Assembly (NCBI GenBank): GCA_030068075.1 | Contig: CM057826.1 | Coordinates: 48,018,558 to 48,082,557 of the forward strand | Origin: Paguma larvata | Lineage: Eukaryota > Chordata > Mammalia > Carnivora > Viverridae | DNA length: 64,000 nucleotides | Reading direction: 5' to 3' | Shown: positions 37,275 to 47,610 of the stretch, piece by piece | Layout of the letters: each line of letters begins with the position of its first letter | Numbering within the stretch: the first letter of the stretch is position 1 | Notes under the pieces: generated by a model | Told to the model about the DNA's origin: nothing | The model's input: only the letters and a program-made list of their open reading frames with translations | The model's database searches: none | Program-made: the position numbers and the translations under genes

Positions 37275-37900
37275 TCATCTGATAGACATTTAATGAGCAC
37301 CTACTGTGTGTCAGGAATGTGCTCCGTAAAGATAAAATAGTGACCACACAGCTCAGTCTACTATGCTAAGAACTGACCTAGCTGGGAAGGTCAGTGCATG
37401 TGTCTCTGAAAATTAAGGAAAGGGAGTTAGAATCTGATGGATGAGTTGAACTTAAGTGTTTCAAGAAGGGAAGGAGCATCCCTGCCAGAAGCAATAGGAA
37501 CAGGATATAAGGAATTTTCCCTTTATCCTCAAAGCAGTAAGAAGTCACCAACAGGCTTTAAGCTAGGGAAGGGCACTATCAGTCTTGAATTCCAAAAAGC
37601 TCCCTATGGCTCCTGTGTGGAATGAATGCATTCCAGAGAGGCCAAATGGAGATGAAGGACCCTGTGGTGGACCTACGGCAGGAGTGGGGTGAGGACTGGG
37701 GGTTGTGTGAGGAGGAATACCTGATGTGGCTATGGGGATAAATGACAAGGCAGTGGCCAGGGTAATTCCCAGGTTTCTACAGCTGAAGGGATAGACAAAT
37801 CTGTCAGTAATTTGAAGAAGATGACCAGGTTTGGGAAGCAGAATTGCGAGTTCATGTTTGGACATTGAGTTTCTCAACATGGATTTTATATCTCCAAGTT
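37275..37900 (-). repeat. L2 LINE, long fragment, minus orientation
   Basis: Starts 'agacatttaatgagcacctactgtgtgtcagg' and keeps the antisense L2 order for about 600 bp, including 'tggatgagttgaac', 'ggtaattcccaggtttctac' and 'gagttcatgtttggacattgag'. One of the longest L2 copies in the window. Confidence 0.75.
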
Positions 37901-40324
37901 ATGTAAAAATGGCTCCTTACAAAGAAAAGCCGTATCTCTTAACGTGGCCTTTGGAGACCTTCATGCACTGGCCTCAGCCTTCTTTTCAGCTTCCTTTTCC
38001 ACCAGTTGCCATGCACTGGTATTTCCCTACCCCCATAGTATCCACTTCCCCAAAACTTTTAGGCAATACATGGACTTCAATCTGTATTCCCCTCCCCCCA
38101 GTCCCCCACCAAAAACTACTTCATGATTCTTGTTTCTTGGTAAAAGGCAAACATTCAATATCTAACGCCAGGACTGTCTGCATTTAAGGCTGAAGATGTG
38201 AAACTCAGATCATGTCTTATTCATCTTTGTATCTCTCCCACCTGTCAAGAGATAGGTACCATATTTCCATATTTTGACACCATATTTTCCAAGGCAAAAC
38301 CACAACACCTGGTCTGACAACATGAACACACTTAAATGAAGAAGACAGGCTGCTCTCCAGCATACACTCGTAAACATTAAACACTCATTAAACATTTATT
38401 GTCTATGCATTCATATGCTCATTGATTGATTCAACAATCACTGAAAGCCTACTATGCAGAAACAAACAGTAGGCACTCAATAAAGAACAAAGGATGTACT
38501 CCCAGACTTCATAAGCTTCCCTCACTGTAGCCAGTAACAGATGCCTCTGATACCTGTCTCCTATCTCTGTGGTCCACTCTGATTTCAGACACATAGCTCA
38601 CCTTCCATGGCATGCCAACGCTGAAGGAGCTGCCCAGTCTGCACACAAGCACAGCCTACAAGTATCAAGGTGTCAATGCACCAGGGACATCCCTCTACCA
38701 AAGTGGTACGGGGACCAGGAGATAAATGCTCCAGCCTCTTGTCCTTCAGAAGCATCACTCGAAAAGGCATATTTTACTCTGCCTCTTAGGACATCCCAAT
38801 GGGATCAAGCACCGATTACCTAAGCAGTGGCTTTGACAATGCATCATTGTCTTAGTTTTTCTTCCTTATCAGCTCTCACTCTCCTCACTTCCTGCTTCCT
38901 AGGGTCATGTCCACATAAACTACTGGCATCCAAATCCCTGTGGAAGGTCTACTTTCAGGAGAAGTTCCCATATGAGACAGATTCCAACAGAAATTGCCCT
39001 TCAGTGTCCATGAGGAACTGAACACAGAAACTTTAGAAACTTGTTCCAGTTCTGTTGTCTATGAGGACCCTCTGTGGAGGGCTGCACAAAGTAAGTGCTA
39101 AACACATATCTGATGAATTAAATCCAAGTAAAAATCCAGCTTCTTCACTGTAGTAAGAAAGGAGGTAAGGTATGTGGCTTCCCAAATCATTGGTTTTGTC
39201 ACACCATTCCCTCAAGTTCTTAGAGTTCAATTTGACTCTTTTTCCCAACCTTGCCCCAGAATGTTAGAACAGACCTATCAATATATTAAAGGTCACTTAA
39301 ACTTCCTAAAATGATCCCAGAATGGTAAAGAAAGAAAGAAAAAAAGCTTCTGATTTAAACATACTCAGCTATCCATTAGCATGACAAAGTCTGCATTTTA
39401 TTTAGACGTTGCCATTAATAATGAAATGATGTATGATTTCCACTCCTGCAGCTCTTCCTTCCTTGCACAATCAATTATACATTTAAGAAAATACTTAGTG
39501 GATAGAAGGCTTCTCTAATTAACATCACTTGAGGGAGCCTGTAAGATTCTTAAAACTGGAAAAGATCTCTCAGATACATAGGGTGGTAGAGGAAAAAATC
39601 CACTCAAAATGTTTGAATCTTGATTAGAAAAACATAAACCTTCACATTCTGAATTCCTAAATAAGGAAAAACTCACATAGACATACATTTTTTAAACCAA
39701 TAAAGACTCCGAGGTGAACTAAAGATTCTGCAGAGTATAAATTTTTTCCCTCTTTGTTCCAGCTAAGATGCCAGGGTGAACTTGAAATTAGATCTTTTGG
39801 GTGAGACTCAGCCCTAGAACTGCTGTCCCCTTAGACAAAACAGTCTTCTCTGTCAAAATCATTGAAGATTTAAGACAGTTCTTGGGAATTCTGGAAATTT
39901 TCCAAAGCAAGAATCAAGCAGTGAACATAAGATTTCCCAGAAGGCAAAACTAGGATGGTTTTTCTCACTAAAATTACTACATATCACATCCTGTTGTCAG
40001 GAGGGATGCTTATCTTGGGATAATCTCCAGTATGAATTTGCATCCTAGTTGTCCTGCAAAAGAACTCTCTCCAACACACCGCAGCAGATTCATTCAATTT
40101 GGCAGGTCCTAACGCTTTCTCTTTCTCTCCCTCTAGAGGCAGAAAATAAGGCTTGATTTCAAGGCTTATTAGAAATAAAACTTGGGATAAGCCACTCCAC
40201 CAGGAACAGAAAGCAGGCCTCGACAGAAGGAGAGGAGTGTGCGGAGGAAGTTGCATAGAGGAGAAATGGGGGACAGTGGCAAAAAGGGGGGGTGTTGGGA
40301 GATAAGGCAGTGTGCAGAGCACTG
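37901..40324. other. Intronic sequence with weak L2-like traces
   Basis: Possible L2 remnants at 37945-38060, 38380-38480 ('caacaatcactgaaagcctactatgcag...taggcactcaataaag') and 39070-39120. The remainder is unrecognised. An 84-codon open frame at 38569-38823 has no recognisable domain. Confidence 0.4.
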
Positions 40325-40545
40325 TCTCCTCTCACCCTCCTCTGTGTCCACCTCCTTCTCCTGCACCCTCCATACCCTCTTCCTCTCTCCCACTTTCTCA
40401 GTCCTTTTCTCTCTCTCCCTCCACTCCCCTCCTTTTCTTTCTCCCTCTCCCTCTCTCTCCTTCCTGCCCCCCTTTCCCCCCTCCATTCCTCTGTCTTGTC
40501 TCTGTCTCCCTGTCTCTCTCCTTCTAACTCCTGTTCTGTCTCCTG
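40325..40545. repeat. Long polypyrimidine (CT/CCT-rich) tract
   Basis: About 220 bases of nearly pure C and T on the plus strand, so purine-rich on the EBF sense strand. Such tracts can form intramolecular triplex DNA at mirror repeats; that is inference here. Open frames of up to 180 codons across it are low-complexity artefacts. Confidence 0.9.
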
Positions 40546-41399
40546 CCTTCTACCTACCATGCTGACCTCCTGCTTCTGGAACTTTACCCCATCACCCTGC
40601 CAAGACAACTCCTCCTACAATAGGAACAAGCAACGGGCTTCCAGAATGGGCTCTGCACACGGTATGGGTGTGACAGCCACGTCACCAGAGACAGCAAGTA
40701 TCCCAGGACATCTCTTTCCCAGAGCCCCTCAGCCCCAGGGCCTTTCGGTCACAGCTCTCAGACCCTGGGTCAGCTGGGGCAAAAGAACTTTCTCCCCATA
40801 TCCCATAAGCAGATTTTTAAAATACTGTGGATGAACAAACTTCTAACAATTGGTGGCCTCCATGCCTCCTGCTAGCTTACCCCTCTGTAGGCCAGGAGCC
40901 CTGCTGCCCGGGGCCCAGAAGCCATCTCCGAAGGAAACTCAGAAACTCAGTTACAAGAACGAACTTTCTCCTGGGAGAAGGGAGAGGGGACAAAGCTGGA
41001 CGCCTGTGCACTTTTTAATTCCACATTCTGGCAAAAGAAAACCTCAGGTCTGACTTTAGAGCCTTTGACACATAATTGGTAGCCAATTTTCCTAAGTGGT
41101 GAGTCAATTTTCTGCTTGTGAAATGTAACTTTACCCTGGTGCACACCAGGCCCCAGGGTTTTCAATGTGGCTTAACAGCAATTATACGAATGTTAGGAAG
41201 GGGGGAAGTGTTAAAGTCCCTACATTTACATTTTTCATGTTTTTACCTCTTAAAGGGATAGAAGACATCTCCTAACCAACCAACCCATGAAAAACCCACC
41301 CAAAGGCAGACACAGGATATCCTGAGAAAGAAAACCATTTTAAAGCCACACCACAAAGGGTATATATATATTTTTTTAATTCTCTGCGGTACCCCGACA
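40546..41399. other. Unique intronic sequence left of the CpG island
   Basis: No interspersed repeat recognised. Two CCC-NN-GGG cores (40733-40740 and 41151-41158) lie here. A TATATATA stretch lies at 41361-41369, directly before the CpG island. Confidence 0.45.
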
Positions 41400-41564
41400 A
41401 GCAGTGCGAGGTAATGGGTAGGCGCGTAGCAGGAGGGGTCAGGGCATCCTGCGCCCAGTTTCTCCGGCGCTATTTTCTTTGCTCCCACCCTCCCCCGCGC
41501 CTCCCCTGCAACAAATGCCCCGGTGGGCAGGCGGGCGCTGGGCCCCGCCGCAGGCCGCGCTCCG

Positions 41565-41595
<31 letters not shown>

Positions 41596-41930
41596 CCGCA
41601 GCCCCAGGCGGCCGGCGGCTCCCGTCCACATGTGCGACTCATGTTTCGGCTTTCACTGGCGACAAACTGGAGCCGGGGCCTTTCCGTTTAAGAGGAACTC
41701 GCTCTGTGTCGCTAACAACAACACAAACACCGGCGGCCCCTGCTCTGTGCTTCGCTGCCCACAGTGAGCTCGGCACCAGGCTGGATTTATAGCAAGGAGC
41801 CCCGACTGTAAGAAGTAATTCATGAGTCCCCACAATGCCACTACTGAGAGGCATCGAGAGGGGGGAAGACACATCCGTGGGCTCGCTCCGTGGGTCTCCA
41901 TCCCAGCCCATCCCGATGTGCGGTTCTGAA
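41400..41930. promoter_or_regulatory. Intronic CpG island
   Basis: A compact GC-rich block with dozens of CpG dinucleotides (ggcgcg, ccggcgc, cccgccgc, ggcggccggcgg and others), in strong contrast to the CpG-depleted flanks. Unmethylated islands of this kind usually mark promoters or Polycomb-bound regulatory DNA. No coding exon, CCAAT box or convincing splice donor could be fixed on either strand. It may be an alternative EBF promoter, a lncRNA promoter or an orphan island. The poly-proline and poly-glycine frames across it are composition artefacts. Confidence 0.75.
41565..41594. repeat. Poly-C homopolymer (30 C)
   Basis: Uninterrupted C run within the CpG island, read as poly-G on the EBF sense strand. 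Homopolymers this long are prone to sequencing and assembly error, so the exact length is unreliable. Confidence 0.85.
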
Positions 41931-42138
41931 GTCCCAAGCAGCCCAGCACGTGCACAGCTTGTCCTCATTCATTTTGTTTTAATTTTTTTCTCTAGAAGGG
42001 GGGAAAATAATGTCCACCACCTCCCCTCTAGCATAACTCGTTAAAAACCCGACAGACTTAAGATATGTTCTTTGGGCATTGGTTGCAATACAAAGGTCCT
42101 ACCACATACGTATGTTTACACAAACCTACACGGCATCA

Positions 42139-42139
<1 letters not shown>

Positions 42140-42173
<34 letters not shown>
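42140..42173. repeat. (CA)n microsatellite
   Basis: An uninterrupted run of about 17 CA units following catcat. Confidence 0.97.
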
Positions 42174-42175
<2 letters not shown>

Positions 42176-43295
42176 CTCATAATACACTCACATGCTAAAA
42201 AAAAAATCCTATCACTATTATGAACTTTCTTGGAAGATTTAGTTATGTTTGTTTCAGAAAGACATAATAATTTTAATAAATCTGTCTTGGGAAGCATCTA
42301 TCATGAATGACTTTGGAAAGATGGGAAAGGAAACAAAGTAACTGATGTTAAAAATCATTTAGTGGGGGAAAAATATGCAATGTAAAAATTCCACCAAAAA
42401 AAGAAGAAATCAAAAGTCATGTAGACAAAGATTTATTGCTTCACAGCCCCAAAAAAGTTCTTAACTATCCTGAGGCAAAGAGGAAAATACTGCACATGAA
42501 AGCTACCCTTTGGACTATCACACTGAATTCTGAAAGATGGGGGGGGGGGGGAACCACAGCAAAAATATACACTTGAAACTTTGTACCAGATTTTGTATTA
42601 AAAGTAGACTTGTCAGGTCTCATGAATACCTCCTGTCTGTGGTTACAAGGTTTGGTGTTCAGCCTTTTCTGCAGATCGGTTTGGGGTTTCTCTAACTCTG
42701 AGCCACAGCCTGTCAAGATGATCCTCTCCAACACCAGCCTTTTAAATCCCACATCTTTGTTTTCCCCCTAACTCTCAGCTTAATTGTCTCCAAGTTCCTG
42801 CTTCGGTCAGCCATTCCAAGCTGGAATTAAAAGATGGACAGATCCTTTACCCTGAGAATTTGGAGCTGGGAACCTTCTTCGGGAGAGGCCGGGGGGAGGG
42901 ATAATTGTTTTAGTGAAGCTCACTGCCTCCTCAGTGGTCCATGAGACCCTGCTGAGCGTGGCGGCGTACCTTTGGCAGTAACCCAGGGCAGGTTCAGGAA
43001 ACCGTTTCGTGTTCCTGCCCTTAGCCTTGTGTCAGTGAAGCCTGGCACATCTTTTTTGTGGTTGTAATTTAAATGAGACAACCAACTGCACAGCTGTGTC
43101 GGTCAAATTATGCAGGGCCATGTGGCCTTTCTTCCATCTTTAAAAAGTCCAGGGCACCTCTGACCATGTTTGAGAAAAACCCAAGGGAGCAATGACCAAC
43201 AAAAGGAATAGCGATTATGCCAGCAAAGGATGGAAATTTGCCTAAATGAATATATTAAAGGCTGCACTCAGAAAATGGAAATGTTAGTTTTTAAT
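42174..43295. other. Unique intronic sequence
   Basis: A 13-G run lies at 42539-42551. The remainder is unique, including the candidate regulatory block at 43000-43260. Confidence 0.5.
43000..43260. promoter_or_regulatory. Candidate enhancer with RUNX and EBF-type sites
   Basis: Repeat-free block with a RUNX core TGTGGTT at 43057-43063 and an EBF-type palindrome ACCCAAGGGA at 43179-43188 (consensus TCCCNNGGGA, one flank mismatch). EBF and RUNX factors cooperate in early B cells, and EBF1 is known to be autoregulated, so their proximity in this intron is suggestive. Short motifs occur by chance, so binding is unproven. Confidence 0.3.
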
Positions 43296-43545
43296 AGAGG
43301 CAGAATGGTGTCATGATTAAGACCCTGATCTTGGGGTCTGACACAGCAGGGCTGGCGTCCTAGCTCCCACACTTAATAGCTGTGGTCACCTTGGGCAAGT
43401 TATTCAACCTCTCAGAGTCCCTGTTTCCTCATCTATAAAATGGGAGGAAATAAGAATACTCCCCACATAGAGTTATTGTTAGGGATTAAAGAGAGACTAT
43501 TTAGCAAAAACATACAGCTTAATAAATGTTAGCTATTATTATCAT
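43296..43545 (+). repeat. MIR SINE, near full length, plus orientation
   Basis: Best-preserved MIR here: 'gaggcagaatggtgtcatg', 'agctgtggtcaccttgggcaag', 'ttcctcatctataaaatggg' and a terminal 'gcttaataaatgttagctatt'. Confidence 0.92.
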
Positions 43546-45469
43546 CATCACCGACAACGATTACAACAATAGCACACAGAACATGTAAAAGTCAATGCCA
43601 GTCGCCATGCCACCGGTCATGTGCACCCCAGGAAAAGATTAGTTTTACTCAGCCTCCAGCTGAGTATTTTGCATATTTTACATATTACATATTACAGAAC
43701 TATGTCTATGTCCTTGCCAAGCTGTAAATAAGACTGATATGACTGAAGTCTCTATAACCCAAATTTTATTTTATTCTCTTTATACTGCATCGAGGGTTTT
43801 AATATCTCTCTCTCTTTCACACACACACACACCAGACACAGGAATAAGATTATAAGCATATACATGGATGCATATTATACCAATACAAGTCAGCTGATAT
43901 GCGGGTAGAAAATCAGCACACACACCCCAGAATGAAAGGAATGTAATTATCAACTTTATTTTGACAACTCTATTCAATGATACTCACTTATGAATTGAAT
44001 GGCAAAAGTAAACTCTTTGAAATACTGAAAGCATGACCCATTGTATCTTTGCTCCTAAGGGCCCTTTAAAAGCTGAGGTTAAATTATAATCAGATGGCAA
44101 GGGATAAGGCCCTCACCTCAGGGCACTTCTTTGGGATAAATGACCAGTTCTCGTCCATGTTGTAAGGGATTGGTGGCCCAAAGCACCATGGGGCCAGTGA
44201 CCCCTTGCTGGTCATTAATCGTTACCAAATTCCCTGGAACCAAGGTCATTATCGCTAATATAAACTTAAATAAAAATTCCAGAGACATATGGATTTCTTT
44301 TAAAAGTTAGTCTTATTTCTTTCGGTTTTTATAGGGCATTACTATAGAATTAATGTTCAATACATTAGCTCTGTAGTTGGTTTGTCTTAACACTTGATCC
44401 TGCTTAAAGTAAAGGTTTATTGGACATAAAGTAAGAAATGAAGGAAAGAGAATGAAAAACAGGAAATCCTGAGAGGGCTTATTCTGTACCTGGAATTCTC
44501 AGCAAGTCATTATCTATGGGACTCACAAGTTTGTTTCCTTGGTTATCTGTCAAAGTATTATAATGTGTGCATATAAGGGTTCAAGAATTTCAAATTTTAA
44601 TATACGCATGTATGGATATATATGTACATATTCTATACATATAGAATCCTGGACAAAGTTTCATTTCTCAGTCTCTCATCTCTGCGCATTAACAAAAGAA
44701 AAAATGTTTTTGATATTTCATGAGATTCTAATTTCTTTAAGATTAAGGTATATACAATGTATTCCCACACACAAGCACAAGCCCAGTATTCTAGCAAAGC
44801 ATATAATCTCAAAGCTTTATTCTAAAGATACTCAGTTATTTGGTCTTAAAGGGAATTATCCACCCCAAAAGCACAGATATGAAGTAATATCTGCTGGAAA
44901 TTACCAATTATTTAATAAGTATGTGCTCTGTGCAACTCAGTGTATATCTTCATATGTCAACAGTTAGGCTGCTCCTTCTGCAATAGGCTAAACCAGAAAA
45001 TCTGGTTAGATGCACTGGGGTGTCACAGAGGTAGTCTCACTGATGGCCTTTTGGGGTTACTGTCTCACGTAGATGAATGTGCCTGTCCACGTGCCTCATG
45101 TTTTACAAGCCTACAATTTTTCTTGCTAGCTCCCTTTCCCATCTTGCCCACATTATGCTTACCAATAAATTTAAATATACCAACTCAATTAGTCTTGTAA
45201 GGTACATCATCTAATGACCTCCCCCAATTGCCCTCTACCTTAAGGTAACCCTCAGCAATAAGTGTGGGCCTTGCCCTCTTATTACCTAGCTGATACCTGG
45301 GACAAAGTAATGAAAGAAGAGTGAAAGGTGGTTAAGAATATTGCTGGATTTTCAATTCTGTGAGGTTGCTATTTACTGGATAGTACATCTGCCACCCTAG
45401 CAAATGTTTAAGAATAGGCTACTGTCCAATGTTAGATATAAGAGGTGACTAGATTTATAGGAGTATGGA
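43546..45469. other. Unique intronic sequence
   Basis: A short CA run at 43819-43834 follows a CT run. The block 44100-44280 (with 'ttaatcgttacc' and 'ttatcgctaatataaac') looks conserved in texture. No exon supported. Confidence 0.45.
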
Positions 45470-45665
45470 GCATTAAAATCATTGAGAGAGAGGGAACCTT
45501 AAAGATCCTAAGTGTCCAATTCTATCATTTTATAAATGGGGAAAGTGAAACCCAGACAAGTTAAGAGACTCGCCAAGGAGGCTCACGTATCTAAATAATG
45601 GCAGAGGCAGTATTAAAAACCAGGTCTCCTGTGTCCTAGTTCAGCATTCTATACCAGGTTGCTTC
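45470..45665 (-). repeat. MIR-family fragment, minus orientation
   Basis: Shows 'ccttaaagatcctaagtgtcc', 'cattttataaatggggaaag', 'acaagttaagagactcgcc' and 'accaggtctcctgtgtcc', the reverse MIR arrangement. Confidence 0.65.
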
Positions 45666-47439
45666 TCATTTTCATTACAAATGAAAAATCCAACTTCAGC
45701 TCAAGCGATTTAACTTATCAGACCTATAATAGAACCAAAGCATGCTCACTTCTTAACAGAAGGATACTCTTGAATTTGGGTTTGTAATGGAGGTAAGAAT
45801 ATCTCGAAGATTAAAAATTAGCATAGTAGGACATTAACCTAAGCTGAATCTGATGCATAATGAGTTACTTCATGAAAAGGAGGGAGGGAACCGGGTGATA
45901 TGGGAGAAAGATGTGACTCAATGGAATTGGTGGTGATTTGGAAAAGAAAAGGGGATATCCCATACAAATGTTCTTTCCTTAATGAGTGAGGCACCTGGAA
46001 ATGCCACATGATACCTCTAGGACAGTCCCAACTCAGGGATAGGGGCTACATTTTATGTCACACTGTAGATGCTTCCCAAATATTTAGTGAATAAATAACA
46101 TGCCAGTTCATCTACCTTACTTGAGGTCAATGAAATCAATGGATGTTGTCTCCATTGTCTCTGTGAATGAAAACAATGGCTTCCAAACAAGAGTATACCC
46201 TATCATGAAACAATTTTTATAGGTTTAGCAGAACTTTTCTTTCTGGGTTCCAACATCCAAACATTTGGGAGCACAAGGGAATTCAGTTTGTCGAATGGCT
46301 TGTGATAATGTGAGAAGAGAAAAAGAGAAGGAGAGAAGATATATAAATTTAAAATTTCATCTTTTTTAAACTAGGTATTTGCCCTCTGTGACCAAATAGT
46401 GTACGCAGGAGAAAAACACACAGCCGTTAGCTAAGTGACAATCAGTCACATATTTGAACGAAGATGGAAACCTAAAATTTCTCCAAGCCAGCCCAATCAT
46501 TTTAGGCAGGCCAGATAAGCATATAACCCAGAGGCTGAGGTATATGTTGCTTCCTCCTTTCTCCCACAACCTGAGAAAATATGGATGCTACTGATTATCC
46601 ACTCCAGCCTCCCTTGTGAATGCCCCTTTGCCTTTCGGAATCACTCTCCTGCAGTTCACTGGAGACTATGCCAGGGACTACTAATTTCTCTCAGCACCAT
46701 GCCCATGACTTCTGCCCGTCCTTGGCAGTTCAAAAGGTATGACAAACCTTCTCAGGCGACATGGGACACAAAGGCAGTTCTGAGTAGAGGGAAGTCCGAT
46801 GTACTTTTCCCCCCCTTCCACTATGATTTCTTCATAATTGGATCTTACAATAGTACCTCATTTCCTTAATTATTATTTCTGGAAAGGACAGTTTGTTGAA
46901 TTTGTTTAAGTTTAAATACAAGATAATTTTTAAATTTAGGACTTACTTTGAAAATTGCCAAGTTCAATATTTACATATGTCAGTGCCTTCCAGGGATAGA
47001 TAATAGCCACAGACAACTGCTCATGATGAGATGTCTAGAATAGAAGAACGTTTATCAAATTCCTACCGAAAGATGACTATTGATGAAATATTCTGACAAA
47101 TATAAACAACAATTGCAATTTTGTGCAATGTTATGACATAGCATAAACAATCACAGTTGCAAATGAATGAAATATGTAAGCTTCTAAAAATAAAGTCATA
47201 TTTTATGAAGGGGACATTCTGTAGCTTCCCATTCCCCAGGACTATTATAATTTCTTAGAAGCAATTTAACACATGTTCCTTGTAAGTCTGATGTACCATG
47301 CTGGGTGTTGTTGGAGATACAGAGCTCATGGGTTTCCCTAGACCCAAATCCAGAAAATACAGGTTCTAGCCTTCCCTGAGGCTGATCTCACACAAGGTGA
47401 AACGAAGAGCAAAGCAGGACCCAGATGGCCAGAGTAGTA
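45666..47439. other. Unique intronic sequence
   Basis: A possible L2 trace at 46015-46100 (aatatttagtgaataaata). No exon supported. Confidence 0.45.
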
Positions 47440-47610
47440 GCAGAAAAGCCACTGGAATCAGAGCCAGTGACTTGGCTTAAGGTCCTGGCTCTGAAGCTAA
47501 TTAGATCTTTGGGCCGTGTTACTGAGCTTCTGCTGGCCTCACCTTTCTCATCTGTAAAATGAAGGAACTAGACTGTAATCTCTGAGAGTCTCTTCAGTTC
47601 AAAGCGAAAC
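47440..47610 (+). repeat. MIR SINE, plus orientation
   Basis: Contains 'gtcctggctctgaagctaattag', 'cacctttctcatctgtaaaatg' and 'aactagactgtaatctctgag' in MIR order. Confidence 0.75.

Noticed and set aside
40292..40834. 180-codon open frame
   Set aside because: Translation of a polypyrimidine tract gives Ser/Pro/Leu repeats; low-complexity artefact.
41414..41767. Proline- and alanine-rich frames over the CpG island
   Set aside because: All frames of the C homopolymer are open; GC composition explains them and no start-exon signals were fixed.
44539..44967. 142-codon open frame
   Set aside because: Starts at TTG in AT-rich sequence and shows no domain or conserved motif.
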